In this document: positions 1 to 5,454 of the stretch, piece after piece
Numbering within the stretch: the stretch's first letter is position 1
Layout of the letters: each line of letters starts with the position of its first letter
Notes under the pieces: generated by a model
Databases searched by the model: none
The model's input: the letters and a program-made list of their open reading frames with translations, nothing else
Told to the model about the DNA's origin: nothing
Source: Chloroflexota bacterium
GTDB lineage: Bacteria > Chloroflexota > Dehalococcoidia > SM23-28-2 > RBG-16-64-32
Assembly: GCA_016190405.1 (NCBI GenBank)
Contig: JACPQO010000053.1
Coordinates: 1 to 7,618, forward strand
DNA: 7,618 bases
Direction: 5' to 3'
Translations under genes and position numbers: made by a program

Positions 1-384
1 GTCGCAGGCCTCTCTGACGAAGAGCCGCATGTCCGTGGCCACCTGGTCGTTTCGGGAGCGGGCGGTGTGCAGCCGGCCGGCCGCCTCGCCGATCTTCTCC
101 CGCAGGCGCGCCTCGATGTTGAGGTGAAGGTCCTCCAGTTCGAGGCGGAAGGGGAACTCGGCCCGCTCGATCTCGTGGCGGATCTCCTCCAGCCCCCGCA
201 CGATGGCCTCGGCGTCGGCGGGAGGTATGATCGCCTGCCTGGCCAGCATGCGGGCGTGCGCGATGGATCCGGAGATATCGTGCCGGTACAGCCGGCGGTC
301 GAAGCCGATGGAGGCCGTATATTCCAGGGCGCGCCGGTCCAGGCCGCGGGCGGTGGGGCTTTCGGTCGGTTTGCGTTCGGCCAT
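1..384 (-). CDS. argH: Argininosuccinate lyase, N-terminal part (cut by window edge)
   Basis: Argininosuccinate lyase splits argininosuccinate into arginine and fumarate, the last step of arginine biosynthesis, in the cytoplasm. The first 128 residues are present and the gene runs off the left edge. The family is recognised from [20 protein letters not shown] (residues 28-47), the E-D-L-H-L-N-I-E segment (84-91) and the signature [19 protein letters not shown] (103-121), which carries the conserved substrate-contacting Thr, Arg and Asn. The ATG at 384 is chosen because the next in-frame codons upstream give no family homology, and it lies 9 nt after a TATAAT box. No Shine-Dalgarno sequence is visible. 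Oddly, the WGGRF motif usual near the ArgH N-terminus is absent; the equivalent positions read roughly TESPT. The preceding gene is the PAS-LuxR regulator, 40 nt upstream on the same strand. Confidence 0.95.
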   Translation of the reverse strand, partial: MAERKPTESPTARGLDRRALEYTASIGFDRRLYRHDISGSIAHARMLARQAIIPPADAEAIVRGLEEIRHEIERAEFPFRLELEDLHLNIEARLREKIGEAAGRLHTARSRNDQVATDMRLFVREACD

Positions 385-412
385 CGTGGGGCCATTATAC
401 GGCACCACGATG
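382..412. promoter_or_regulatory. 31-nt dyad spanning the argH -10 box and start codon
   Basis: On the minus strand the arms are CATCGTGG, T, GCC, then a 7-nt centre (GTATAAT), then GGC, C, CCACGATG. Eleven of twelve arm positions pair, and the last three bases are the argH ATG. There is no U-tract after it, so it is not an ordinary intrinsic terminator. It could be a protein operator centred on the -10 box. In RNA reading through from the upstream regulator gene, it could form a hairpin that buries the argH start codon. It does not resemble a classical AT-rich ARG box. Confidence 0.6.
394..399 (-). promoter_or_regulatory. Perfect -10 box (TATAAT) just upstream of argH, possibly leaderless
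   Basis: On the minus strand the sequence reads TATAAT and then, 9 nt later, the argH ATG. A start site 6-8 nt past the -10 box would fall at or within about 3 nt of the ATG, giving a leaderless or nearly leaderless mRNA. This fits the absence of a Shine-Dalgarno sequence. No convincing -35 hexamer is found at a 16-18 nt spacing (for example CCACCG at 17 nt), so the promoter call rests mainly on the -10 match and its position. A chance match cannot be excluded. Confidence 0.45.
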
Positions 413-424
413 CTGGCGGTGGGT

Positions 425-1126
425 TCAGACCAGCTTGTGCTGCGCGGCGTAGACCACGGCCTCCAGGCGGCTGTGGACGCCGAGCTTGCCCAGGATGTGC
501 TCGATGTGGTTGCGCACAGTGGCCGCCTGGATCCCCAAGGTGCGGGCCATCGCCGGGACGGGGGTCCCGCAGGCCAGCAGGCGCAAGACCTCCAGCTCCC
601 TACGGGTGAGCCGCGGGGCTGGCACCGGATAGGGGCCGCCAGCGGCTTGCTCCTCCGCCGCCTCGCGCCCGGGTTGATGGTGGCTAACGGCCTCGATGGT
701 CTGCTGCGCCAGCATCTCGGCCTGCCTTCGCCGAGTGACGTCGCGAAACAGGTGCACCGCCAGGCGGCCCTTGCCAGCGGGGTCATCGACGGCCATCACG
801 CTCACGTTCAGCCAGACCGTCCGTCGGTCGACGCTGCGAGAACACACGTCATAGTTTTGGATCCTGCGGCCGCTCTTCACCGCTTCGATGGTCGGGCAGC
901 CCCGGCGGCAAAAGGGATGGCCCTCGTAGTCCCCTCCGGCGATGACATCGTAGCAGTAGCGGCCCAGCACCTCCTGCGCCTCGAAGCCCAGCACCTTCCC
1001 GGCCGCCCGGTTCCAGAAGATGATCCGCTGCTCCCCGTCCACGACATGCGCTCCGTCCGCTGTGGACTCGAACATGCGTAGCAGTTCCTGCCGGGAAACG
1101 CTTGCGGCCCTCGCCCTCCTGGTCAC
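425..1126 (-). CDS. PAS domain plus LuxR-type HTH transcriptional regulator
   Basis: Predicted cytoplasmic one-component regulator of 233 residues. Residues about 14-130 form a PAS domain ([20 protein letters not shown] near its start, [11 protein letters not shown] and [12 protein letters not shown] near its end). A linker of about 40 residues follows. Residues 173-233 form a GerE/LuxR helix-turn-helix: [12 protein letters not shown], then the recognition segment [15 protein letters not shown]. There is no receiver domain, so it is not a classical response regulator; the PAS domain presumably senses the signal. Four cysteines (58, 73, 77, 95) lie in the PAS domain, three of them in a loop reading FCRRGCP and its surroundings, which could bind a metal or cluster or act as a redox switch (inference). 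The GTG at 1126 is chosen over the GTG at 1147 because GGAGGTGA sits at proper spacing before it. It is divergent from the multicopper oxidase gene, its likely target, and lies 40 nt before argH. Confidence 0.88.
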   Translation of the reverse strand: MTRRARAASVSRQELLRMFESTADGAHVVDGEQRIIFWNRAAGKVLGFEAQEVLGRYCYDVIAGGDYEGHPFCRRGCPTIEAVKSGRRIQNYDVCSRSVDRRTVWLNVSVMAVDDPAGKGRLAVHLFRDVTRRRQAEMLAQQTIEAVSHHQPGREAAEEQAAGGPYPVPAPRLTRRELEVLRLLACGTPVPAMARTLGIQAATVRNHIEHILGKLGVHSRLEAVVYAAQHKLV

Positions 1127-1130
1127 ATTC

Positions 1131-1139
1131 TCACCTCCG
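1131..1139 (-). promoter_or_regulatory. Strong Shine-Dalgarno site that sets the regulator start
   Basis: Minus-strand CGGAGGTGA ends 4 nt before the GTG at 1126, with the GGAGG core 7 nt from it. This is a far better initiation context than that of the in-frame GTG at 1147, which would place this sequence inside the coding region. It shortens the protein by seven residues, all outside the PAS homology. Confidence 0.7.
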
Positions 1140-1253
1140 ACTCGCACCCTCAGCTTCCCCCGTGAAGGCCCACCTGTCTGTCATGCAGCGCCGCATCTTC
1201 TTGTCAGGCTTTGTCCGACAGATACCCCTCGAAATGATTCAAATGACGGATGC

Positions 1254-1267
1254 GTGAAAAATTTCAC
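1254..1267. promoter_or_regulatory. Perfect 6-2-6 dyad GTGAAA-AA-TTTCAC in the divergent intergenic region
   Basis: GTGAAAAATTTCAC is a perfect inverted repeat with a 2-nt centre. It lies 59 nt before the multicopper oxidase ATG and 127 nt before the regulator's GTG, in the 199-nt divergent promoter region. This position and its AT-rich contrast with the surroundings fit an operator for the adjacent LuxR-type regulator or a metal-responsive protein. I could not define confident -35/-10 pairs for either gene here. Confidence 0.4.
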
Positions 1268-1286
1268 TTCCGCTAGACTGTCTGAT

Positions 1287-1304
1287 GGCAAGTTGTAACA
1301 TGCC
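1287..1304. promoter_or_regulatory. Imperfect 18-nt dyad upstream of the multicopper oxidase
   Basis: GGCA-A-GTT-GT-AAC-A-TGCC is symmetrical except for one A/A position per half. It ends 6 nt before the Shine-Dalgarno sequence (GAAAGGAG, 1311-1318) of the multicopper oxidase gene. Its centre is about 35 nt from that of the GTGAAA dyad. It could be a repressor site near the transcript start or an RNA hairpin in the leader; with arms this short, chance is possible. Confidence 0.3.
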
Positions 1305-1325
1305 CTCTCGGAAAGGAGTCCAGCC

Positions 1326-2363
1326 ATGTCCTTCCCCGCCGAGATGCCCGCCCGCCAGCGCCGGGTGCTGATCGCCGCAGGCTTCCTCATCGTCCTCGTC
1401 GTGGCCGCCGTTTTCGCCGTGCTCGCAGTCTATGCCCTTGACGGAGGTGACGGAGCCGAGGCGCAGACGGTCCGCGAGTACAACCTGGAGGTCGTCCCCG
1501 CCGATATCGACTACGGCGGCGGCAACATCTGGCACGCCTGGACCTATAAGCTCGCCGATGCCCCCGCCGGCACCGTCCCCGGCCCTACCCTCACCGTCAC
1601 CGTGGGGGAGAAGCTGGTTGTCCACGTCAAGAACAACCTGGACCTGGTCCACAGCCTCCACACCCACCTGTCCAACTACGACCAGGAGTCCGACGGCAGC
1701 CAGGCCAACATCATCAGCGGCAAAGGGGCCGGCGCCATGATCCCGCCCGGCGGCGAGTGGACCTACGAGTTCGAGCCCACCGAGCCCGGCATCTTCTTTT
1801 ACCATTGCCACTCCGCCGACGGCGAACTGATGATAACGCAGCACATCCACCAGGGCCTGTACGGCGCCATCATCGTCAAGGCGCCCGACGAGCCCCCCGT
1901 CCGTGACGAGGTCATCTTCATGTCGGAGATCGGCCACGAGACCGAGGGCGACAACATCCCGCCCTTCATCATGAACGGCCTGGGCCTGCCCGGCGGCGAG
2001 CACACTCTGGAGGCGGCGTTCCGCGACGGCGGGTTCGACGCCGTGGCCGCCCAGCTCAACAAGACCGTCCCCGCCATCAGCGCCAAGACCGGCGAGGAGA
2101 TGCGGGTCAGCGTCTTCAACATAGGCGATCAGATCCACAGCTTTCATGCCCACAGCGTCAACCACTTCTCGGAGCAGGCGATGCCCGGCCGCATCTGGCC
2201 CAACAACGTCCTCCCCCTGGTCCCCGGCGCGGCCGACACCCTACGATTCACCTTCACCAAGCCCGGCTTATGGCTCTTCCACTGCCACGTCGTGGCCCAC
2301 GCCGATGCCGGCATGATCGGGCTGTTCATCATCGAGGAAGGGCAACCGCCGGGGCAGCAGTGA
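1326..2363 (+). CDS. Two-domain multicopper oxidase (laccase-like), membrane-anchored
   Basis: Predicted extracytoplasmic copper enzyme of 345 residues with two cupredoxin domains, likely a homotrimer as in known two-domain laccases, coupling one-electron oxidation of a substrate to reduction of oxygen. Residues 14-36 form a hydrophobic signal anchor. Domain 1 (about 50-190) has HSLHTH (109-114) and YHCH (159-162), then QHIHQGLYGAIIV (172-184). Domain 2 (about 195-338) has HSFHAH (271-276) and HCHVVAHADAGM (319-330). The four H-x-H pairs expected for a trinuclear copper site are all present, and domain 2 has a complete type 1 set (His271, Cys320, His325, Met330). Both domains carry HCH, unlike NirK-type nitrite reductases, whose domain 1 has HCA. 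The ATG follows GAAAGGAG by 7 nt. The gene is divergent from the PAS-LuxR regulator and converges on deacetylase copy 1 across a 53-nt gap. The substrate (phenolic, metal ion or nitrogen compound) cannot be read from sequence. Confidence 0.9.
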   Translation: MSFPAEMPARQRRVLIAAGFLIVLVVAAVFAVLAVYALDGGDGAEAQTVREYNLEVVPADIDYGGGNIWHAWTYKLADAPAGTVPGPTLTVTVGEKLVVHVKNNLDLVHSLHTHLSNYDQESDGSQANIISGKGAGAMIPPGGEWTYEFEPTEPGIFFYHCHSADGELMITQHIHQGLYGAIIVKAPDEPPVRDEVIFMSEIGHETEGDNIPPFIMNGLGLPGGEHTLEAAFRDGGFDAVAAQLNKTVPAISAKTGEEMRVSVFNIGDQIHSFHAHSVNHFSEQAMPGRIWPNNVLPLVPGAADTLRFTFTKPGLWLFHCHVVAHADAGMIGLFIIEEGQPPGQQ

Positions 2364-2416
2364 CGGCCCCAAAGGCTCGTGGTTGAGGGCGCGCGCGTCC
2401 ACCCGCCTGAGCGACT

Positions 2417-3514
2417 CTAAGGCGTGGGGCCCGGCGATGACCCGGCGCTGGGCGTAGCCGTCGCGGTGGTCGTCGGCTGCGGCCTCGCGGTGGCCGTCGG
2501 CGTCCCCGTCGGCGTCGGTGTCGCCGGAGGGGTGGCGGTGGCCGCCGGCGTTGGACTGGGTGTCGGGGCGGGCGTGGCCGTCGCCGCCGGCGTCGCTGTG
2601 GGCGAAGGCGTGGGAGTGACATCGGGCGCCTCCCCCAGCAACTGGGCGACGGTGACGAAGCGGTAACCGGCCTGGCTCAGACCGGCGATGACCTGGGGCA
2701 ACGCCTCGTAGTCCCCGCGGGCGCTCACATGGAACAGGACGATGGCGCCGTCGCGGGCGTTGGCGAGGACATCGGCGGCGACCTGCTGTGCAGACTTGCC
2801 GCGCCAGCCTTGCGGATCGATGGACCACATCACGTTGTAGCGGTAGCCGATCTCACGGACGTCAGCCAGCACCGACGAGTCGTAGGCCCCGTATGGAGGC
2901 CGGAAGTAGGGCTTGGTGGAGACGCCCACCAGGCCCTGGATCAGGGAGTCGGTCATCTCCACCTGCTGCTGCCGCTGCTCGCGACTGAGCTTGGTGAAGG
3001 CCGGGTGGTCCCAGGAGTGGTTGATGATGAGGTGCCCCTCCGCGAAGATGCGCTTGAGGAGAGCCGGCTGCGCCTTGGCCCACACGCCGGTCACAGCGAA
3101 GGTTGCCTTGATCCCGTCTTGCCCAAGCAGATCAAGGAGCTGGGCGGTGTGACCGGCCCCGCTGTCCATGTCGAAGGTGAGGGCCAGAGCGGACTGGCCA
3201 CCGTCGCCGCGTCTCACGGCAATCGCCGTAGGCGCAGCGGCGACCGGGCCGCGGGCCGGAGCGGGATTCGGGTTCGCTGCCGCAACTGGTGGTGGCGTCG
3301 CCGTCGCCGTCGCCATCGCCGTCGGCGTGGGCGTCGGGGTAGCCCAGGGCGTCGCGACGGCCAGCGAGAGGAGCGCGGCGAACGGCGCCGGCTTGGGCGA
3401 GGCGGTAGCAGGCGGGGAGGAAGGCAGCGTCGGCCCGCAGGCGATGACGGCCGCGAGACCTGCCAGGGCCACCAGCAACCGGAAGAGGCCGGGGCCGCGC
3501 GTTACGAGGGGCAT
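2417..3514 (-). CDS. CE4 polysaccharide deacetylase lipoprotein (copy 1), Thr-Pro tailed
   Basis: Predicted metal-dependent NodB-type deacetylase that removes acetyl groups from a surface glycan, outside the membrane. It has 365 residues. The lipoprotein signal has lipobox VIA-C with Cys26, followed by a Pro/Ala/Thr linker (about 29-96). The catalytic domain spans about 105-295. Motifs are TFDMDSG (113-119), HSWDH (166-170), RPPYG (205-209), D233-x-x-x-W237 and LFH (260-262). The usual second Asp of TFDD is Met116, with an Asp one residue later. Residues 300-365 are a Thr-Pro-Ala-Ser tail with no catalytic role expected; it may span or attach to the cell envelope. The ATG overlaps the end of the upstream HAD gene by 13 nt, has no clear Shine-Dalgarno sequence and is probably translationally coupled. 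Copy 2 (5784-6656) is a paralogue. The substrate (peptidoglycan, chitin-like or other glycan) is unknown. Confidence 0.9.
   Translation of the reverse strand: MPLVTRGPGLFRLLVALAGLAAVIACGPTLPSSPPATASPKPAPFAALLSLAVATPWATPTPTPTAMATATATPPPVAAANPNPAPARGPVAAAPTAIAVRRGDGGQSALALTFDMDSGAGHTAQLLDLLGQDGIKATFAVTGVWAKAQPALLKRIFAEGHLIINHSWDHPAFTKLSREQRQQQVEMTDSLIQGLVGVSTKPYFRPPYGAYDSSVLADVREIGYRYNVMWSIDPQGWRGKSAQQVAADVLANARDGAIVLFHVSARGDYEALPQVIAGLSQAGYRFVTVAQLLGEAPDVTPTPSPTATPAATATPAPTPSPTPAATATPPATPTPTGTPTATARPQPTTTATATPSAGSSPGPTP
2420..2617 (-). repeat. Low-complexity Thr-Pro-Ala coding repeat (deacetylase tail)
   Basis: This stretch encodes residues 300-365 of deacetylase copy 1, made almost only of Thr, Pro, Ala and Ser in units such as TPTPSPTATPA and ATATPAPTP. 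At DNA level it is an imperfect short-period GC-rich repeat, visible on the plus strand as recurring GGCGTCG and GTGGCCG blocks. Such tracts can change length by slippage. Confidence 0.75.
3287..3352 (-). repeat. Low-complexity Thr-Pro linker repeat (deacetylase copy 1, N-terminal side)
   Basis: Encodes residues 55-76 of deacetylase copy 1 (alternating Thr-Pro, then Ala-Thr). The plus strand shows tandem GTCGCC/GTCGGC hexamers. It is a flexible spacer between the lipid anchor and the catalytic domain. Confidence 0.65.
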
Positions 3515-4284
3515 TCGCGGTTAAAGACAGGTAGACCCTTCAGGTCGCTCAGCGTCTCGATAGCGTAGTCCGGCGCCAGGGGACCTTCCAGCTCGGGCTG
3601 GTCCTCGGTCTCTTCCACGGGCTCCCCGGCCGGGGGCCGCCGCCATACCGCGATCATCCCCAGCGTCTTCGCTCCCTCCACGTCGGCGCGCAGGCTGTCG
3701 CCCACCATCACCGTCTCCTCGGGCTCGATGGCCATGTAGTCCAGCGCGTACTGGAAGATGCGCGGGTGCGGCTTCATGTACCCGATGTCACAGGACACGG
3801 CGACCACCTCGAACAGCTCCGTCAGCCCCAGGTCCCGCATCTCCTGCTGAAAGCGAGGCCCGCCGTAGCCCCTGTTGGTCACCGAACCCAGGCGGTAGCC
3901 CCGGGCCTGGAGCCAGCGTAGCGTCTCCAGGGTATCCGGGAACAACGTGCGGCCCAGGAAAGCGCCGCCCAGGTTCCAGGCCTCCCACAGCTCCTCGCCC
4001 TGGGCCGGCGTTAGAGCCAGCCCGTGGCGGCCCGCCACCCGCCGGCACAGGTCCGGGTATCCGGGGTCCAGGCAGTCGCCGTGGAAGGCCCGCGACGTCT
4101 CCTCTTCCACGGCGAACCGGATGTCCCGGCCCAGGAACCGATGCTCGTCCGCCACCTCGATCCCCCAGCTCTCCAGCAAGGACGTGATGCGTCCCACCGT
4201 CTCGCCGCGGATGACCTCCACAGGTGGCATCCTGGGGAAGTGCCACAGGGTGTCGCCCAGGTCGAAGAGGACTGCCCTAATCAT
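3502..4284 (-). CDS. HAD-family hydrolase (tandem copy A)
   Basis: Cytoplasmic HAD-superfamily hydrolase of 260 residues, probably a phosphatase on a small phosphorylated metabolite; the substrate is unknown. Motif I is FDLGDTL with nucleophile Asp8, motif II is SVTN (Thr136), motif III is KPHP (Lys171) and motif IV is VGDSLRAD (Asp196 and Asp201). A helical cap lies between motifs I and II (about 15-115). The acid usually two residues after the nucleophile is Gly10, with Asp11 next. It is a paralogue of the adjacent copy B: about 49 of 83 residues match by eye from motif II to beyond motif IV, and 29 of 30 bases match between 3681-3710 and 4450-4479. Its ATG overlaps the copy B stop by 8 nt and its own end overlaps deacetylase copy 1 by 13 nt, so coupled translation is likely. 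There is no Shine-Dalgarno sequence. Confidence 0.88.
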   Translation of the reverse strand: MIRAVLFDLGDTLWHFPRMPPVEVIRGETVGRITSLLESWGIEVADEHRFLGRDIRFAVEEETSRAFHGDCLDPGYPDLCRRVAGRHGLALTPAQGEELWEAWNLGGAFLGRTLFPDTLETLRWLQARGYRLGSVTNRGYGGPRFQQEMRDLGLTELFEVVAVSCDIGYMKPHPRIFQYALDYMAIEPEETVMVGDSLRADVEGAKTLGMIAVWRRPPAGEPVEETEDQPELEGPLAPDYAIETLSDLKGLPVFNRECPS

Positions 4285-5050
4285 GGTTCAGGAGGGGCAG
4301 CTCCGTAAGCTGCCAGAGGCTATCGATGACATAGTCGGGCTCAAACGCCGGTTCCAGGCCGGCGCGCATCAGGGCCCGCTCGATCTCGGGGAAGCCGTCG
4401 CTCCGGCGCTTCCAGACTGCCGTCATTCCCAGCGCCTTGGCCCCACCGACGTCGGCGCGCAGGCTGTCACCCACCATCAGGGTCTGCTCCGGCGGCACGT
4501 CGAGGGTATCGAGCGCGAACCGAAATATCTCAGGATGGGGTTTGATGAACCCCAGGTCGCAGGAGATCGCCACCACGCCGAGGAAAGGCTCCAGGCCGTC
4601 CTGGCGCAGCCCCTCCAGGAACGGCGGCCCGCCGAACAGAGTGTTGGTCACGCAGCCCAGCCGGAAGCCGCGGCCCTTCAGCCAGGCCAGGGTCTGCATG
4701 CCATCGGCGGCCAGAGTCCGGCCCAGGGCCCTTTCGTCGATGCGGCACGCTTCCCACAGTTCGCGGGCCTGTGCCTCCACCAGGCGAATGCCGCGGGCCG
4801 CGGCCGCCTCCCGTGCCACAGACCACAGGGGAGGGAGGGCGCAGTCGCCCCGGTACGCCGCCAGCTCCGCGGCCTGAGCGGCCTCGTACGCCTGGCGAGC
4901 CAGCGAGGCGTGGGGCGCGAGCCCCCAGGAGTGCAGGAGGGCGTCCACGCGAGCCTGCGCCAGACGCAACCCCTGGTCCAATGCTGCTTCGGGGCTGTGC
5001 GTCAGGGTCTCGCCCAAGTCAAACAGGACGGCCGTGATGCGGGACTTCAT
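4277..5050 (-). CDS. HAD-family hydrolase (tandem copy B)
   Basis: Cytoplasmic HAD-superfamily hydrolase of 257 residues. Motif I is FDLGETL (nucleophile Asp11, Gly13 and Glu14 following), motif II CVTN (Thr135), motif III KPHP (Lys170), motif IV VGDSLRAD (Asp195, Asp200). The cap region is Ala-rich and helical (about 20-110). Both copies share W-G-x (near residue 42), a G-D-C (68-70 here) and E-L-W-E-A before the core, so the duplication covers the whole gene; the caps have diverged more than the core, suggesting different substrates. The ATG overlaps the toxin stop in an ATGA arrangement. AAGGAG lies only 2 nt before the ATG, too close for best use, which also points to coupling. It lies upstream of copy A, overlapping it by 8 nt. 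Confidence 0.88.
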   Translation of the reverse strand: MKSRITAVLFDLGETLTHSPEAALDQGLRLAQARVDALLHSWGLAPHASLARQAYEAAQAAELAAYRGDCALPPLWSVAREAAAARGIRLVEAQARELWEACRIDERALGRTLAADGMQTLAWLKGRGFRLGCVTNTLFGGPPFLEGLRQDGLEPFLGVVAISCDLGFIKPHPEIFRFALDTLDVPPEQTLMVGDSLRADVGGAKALGMTAVWKRRSDGFPEIERALMRAGLEPAFEPDYVIDSLWQLTELPLLNHD

Positions 5051-5454
5051 AGCTCCTTGGGGTCGAATCGCCGGACGGCCGGGATCGCGTCGAACGCGCG
5101 GTCCGTAGAGATTATCCCCTCGAGGCCGTGCACCATCACGACAGCGGCGTGAATGGCGTCGCGTGGCGAGAGCTGAGGATGCCCGAGAAGAACGTCCCTC
5201 CCCACCCGCACCTCGCGCAAGGTTACGGGGAAAGGCTCGGGGAGGCCCGCCATGATCCTATCGACTAGCTCAATGCCGTCGACATGGCGCCCGCGCCGCC
5301 AGAAATGATAGAGGACCTCCTGTAGCAGTTCCGTATCTATATTGACATCGTGCTCTCCCAAGAGAAACTCTCGGGAGAGGCGGGCGCACACTTCCTTGAA
5401 TTCGTGAGGGCGGCCCACCGCGTAGATGAAGACGCTTGTGTCAATCAGTCTCAA
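5047..5454 (-). CDS. vapC: PIN-domain ribonuclease toxin (VapC family)
   Basis: Predicted toxin of a type II toxin-antitoxin pair: a magnesium-dependent PIN-domain endoribonuclease of 135 residues, a usual VapC length. The expected acidic residues are visible: Asp5 in LIDTSVF, Glu46 in LLQEVL, Asp99 in SPRDAIHAA and Asp118 in ISTDRAF. The start is TTG at 5454, supported because VapC proteins normally begin a few residues before the first Asp and no in-frame ATG lies nearby. It overlaps the antitoxin gene by 14 nt, with no Shine-Dalgarno sequence, so translation probably depends on that of the antitoxin. Its stop overlaps the HAD copy B start (ATGA). The RNA target cannot be predicted. Confidence 0.88.
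   Translation of the reverse strand: MRLIDTSVFIYAVGRPHEFKEVCARLSREFLLGEHDVNIDTELLQEVLYHFWRRGRHVDGIELVDRIMAGLPEPFPVTLREVRVGRDVLLGHPQLSPRDAIHAAVVMVHGLEGIISTDRAFDAIPAVRRFDPKEL

Noticed and set aside
382..412. Intrinsic terminator of the regulator gene
   Set aside because: The dyad is strong but is followed by GCC coding bases rather than a U-tract, and one arm includes the argH start codon.
203..1081. Plus-strand open frame of 292 codons opposite argH and the regulator
   Set aside because: It is the antisense of two recognised genes, crosses the boundary between them and has no domain features.
1221..1232. CsoR-like copper operator before the oxidase (ATACCCC)
   Set aside because: Only one half-site is present; the matching GGGGTAT half is missing.
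1239..2165. Minus-strand open frame of 308 codons opposite the multicopper oxidase
   Set aside because: Its product is Gly/Asp/Val-rich without any recognisable motif, and the plus strand encodes a clear cupredoxin enzyme with all its copper motifs. High GC keeps antisense frames open.
1326..2363. Copper nitrite reductase (NirK/AniA) for the two-domain cupredoxin
   Set aside because: NirK has HCA in domain 1 and lacks the full set of trinuclear-site histidines; here both domains have HCH and four H-x-H pairs, so a laccase-type oxidase fits better.
2364..2416. Bidirectional terminator between the convergent oxidase and deacetylase genes
   Set aside because: The 53-nt gap has no stem followed by a T-run on either strand. 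GGCCCC and GGGGCC are complementary but about 60 nt apart, too far for a terminator hairpin.
2420..2617. CRISPR or tandem-repeat array from the periodic GC-rich blocks
   Set aside because: The period is short and irregular, there are no spacers, and it lies in frame as a Thr-Pro-Ala tail.
3947..5152. Plus-strand open frame of 401 codons opposite both HAD genes
   Set aside because: Low-complexity Arg/Pro/Gln-rich product; the minus-strand HAD motifs are unmistakable.
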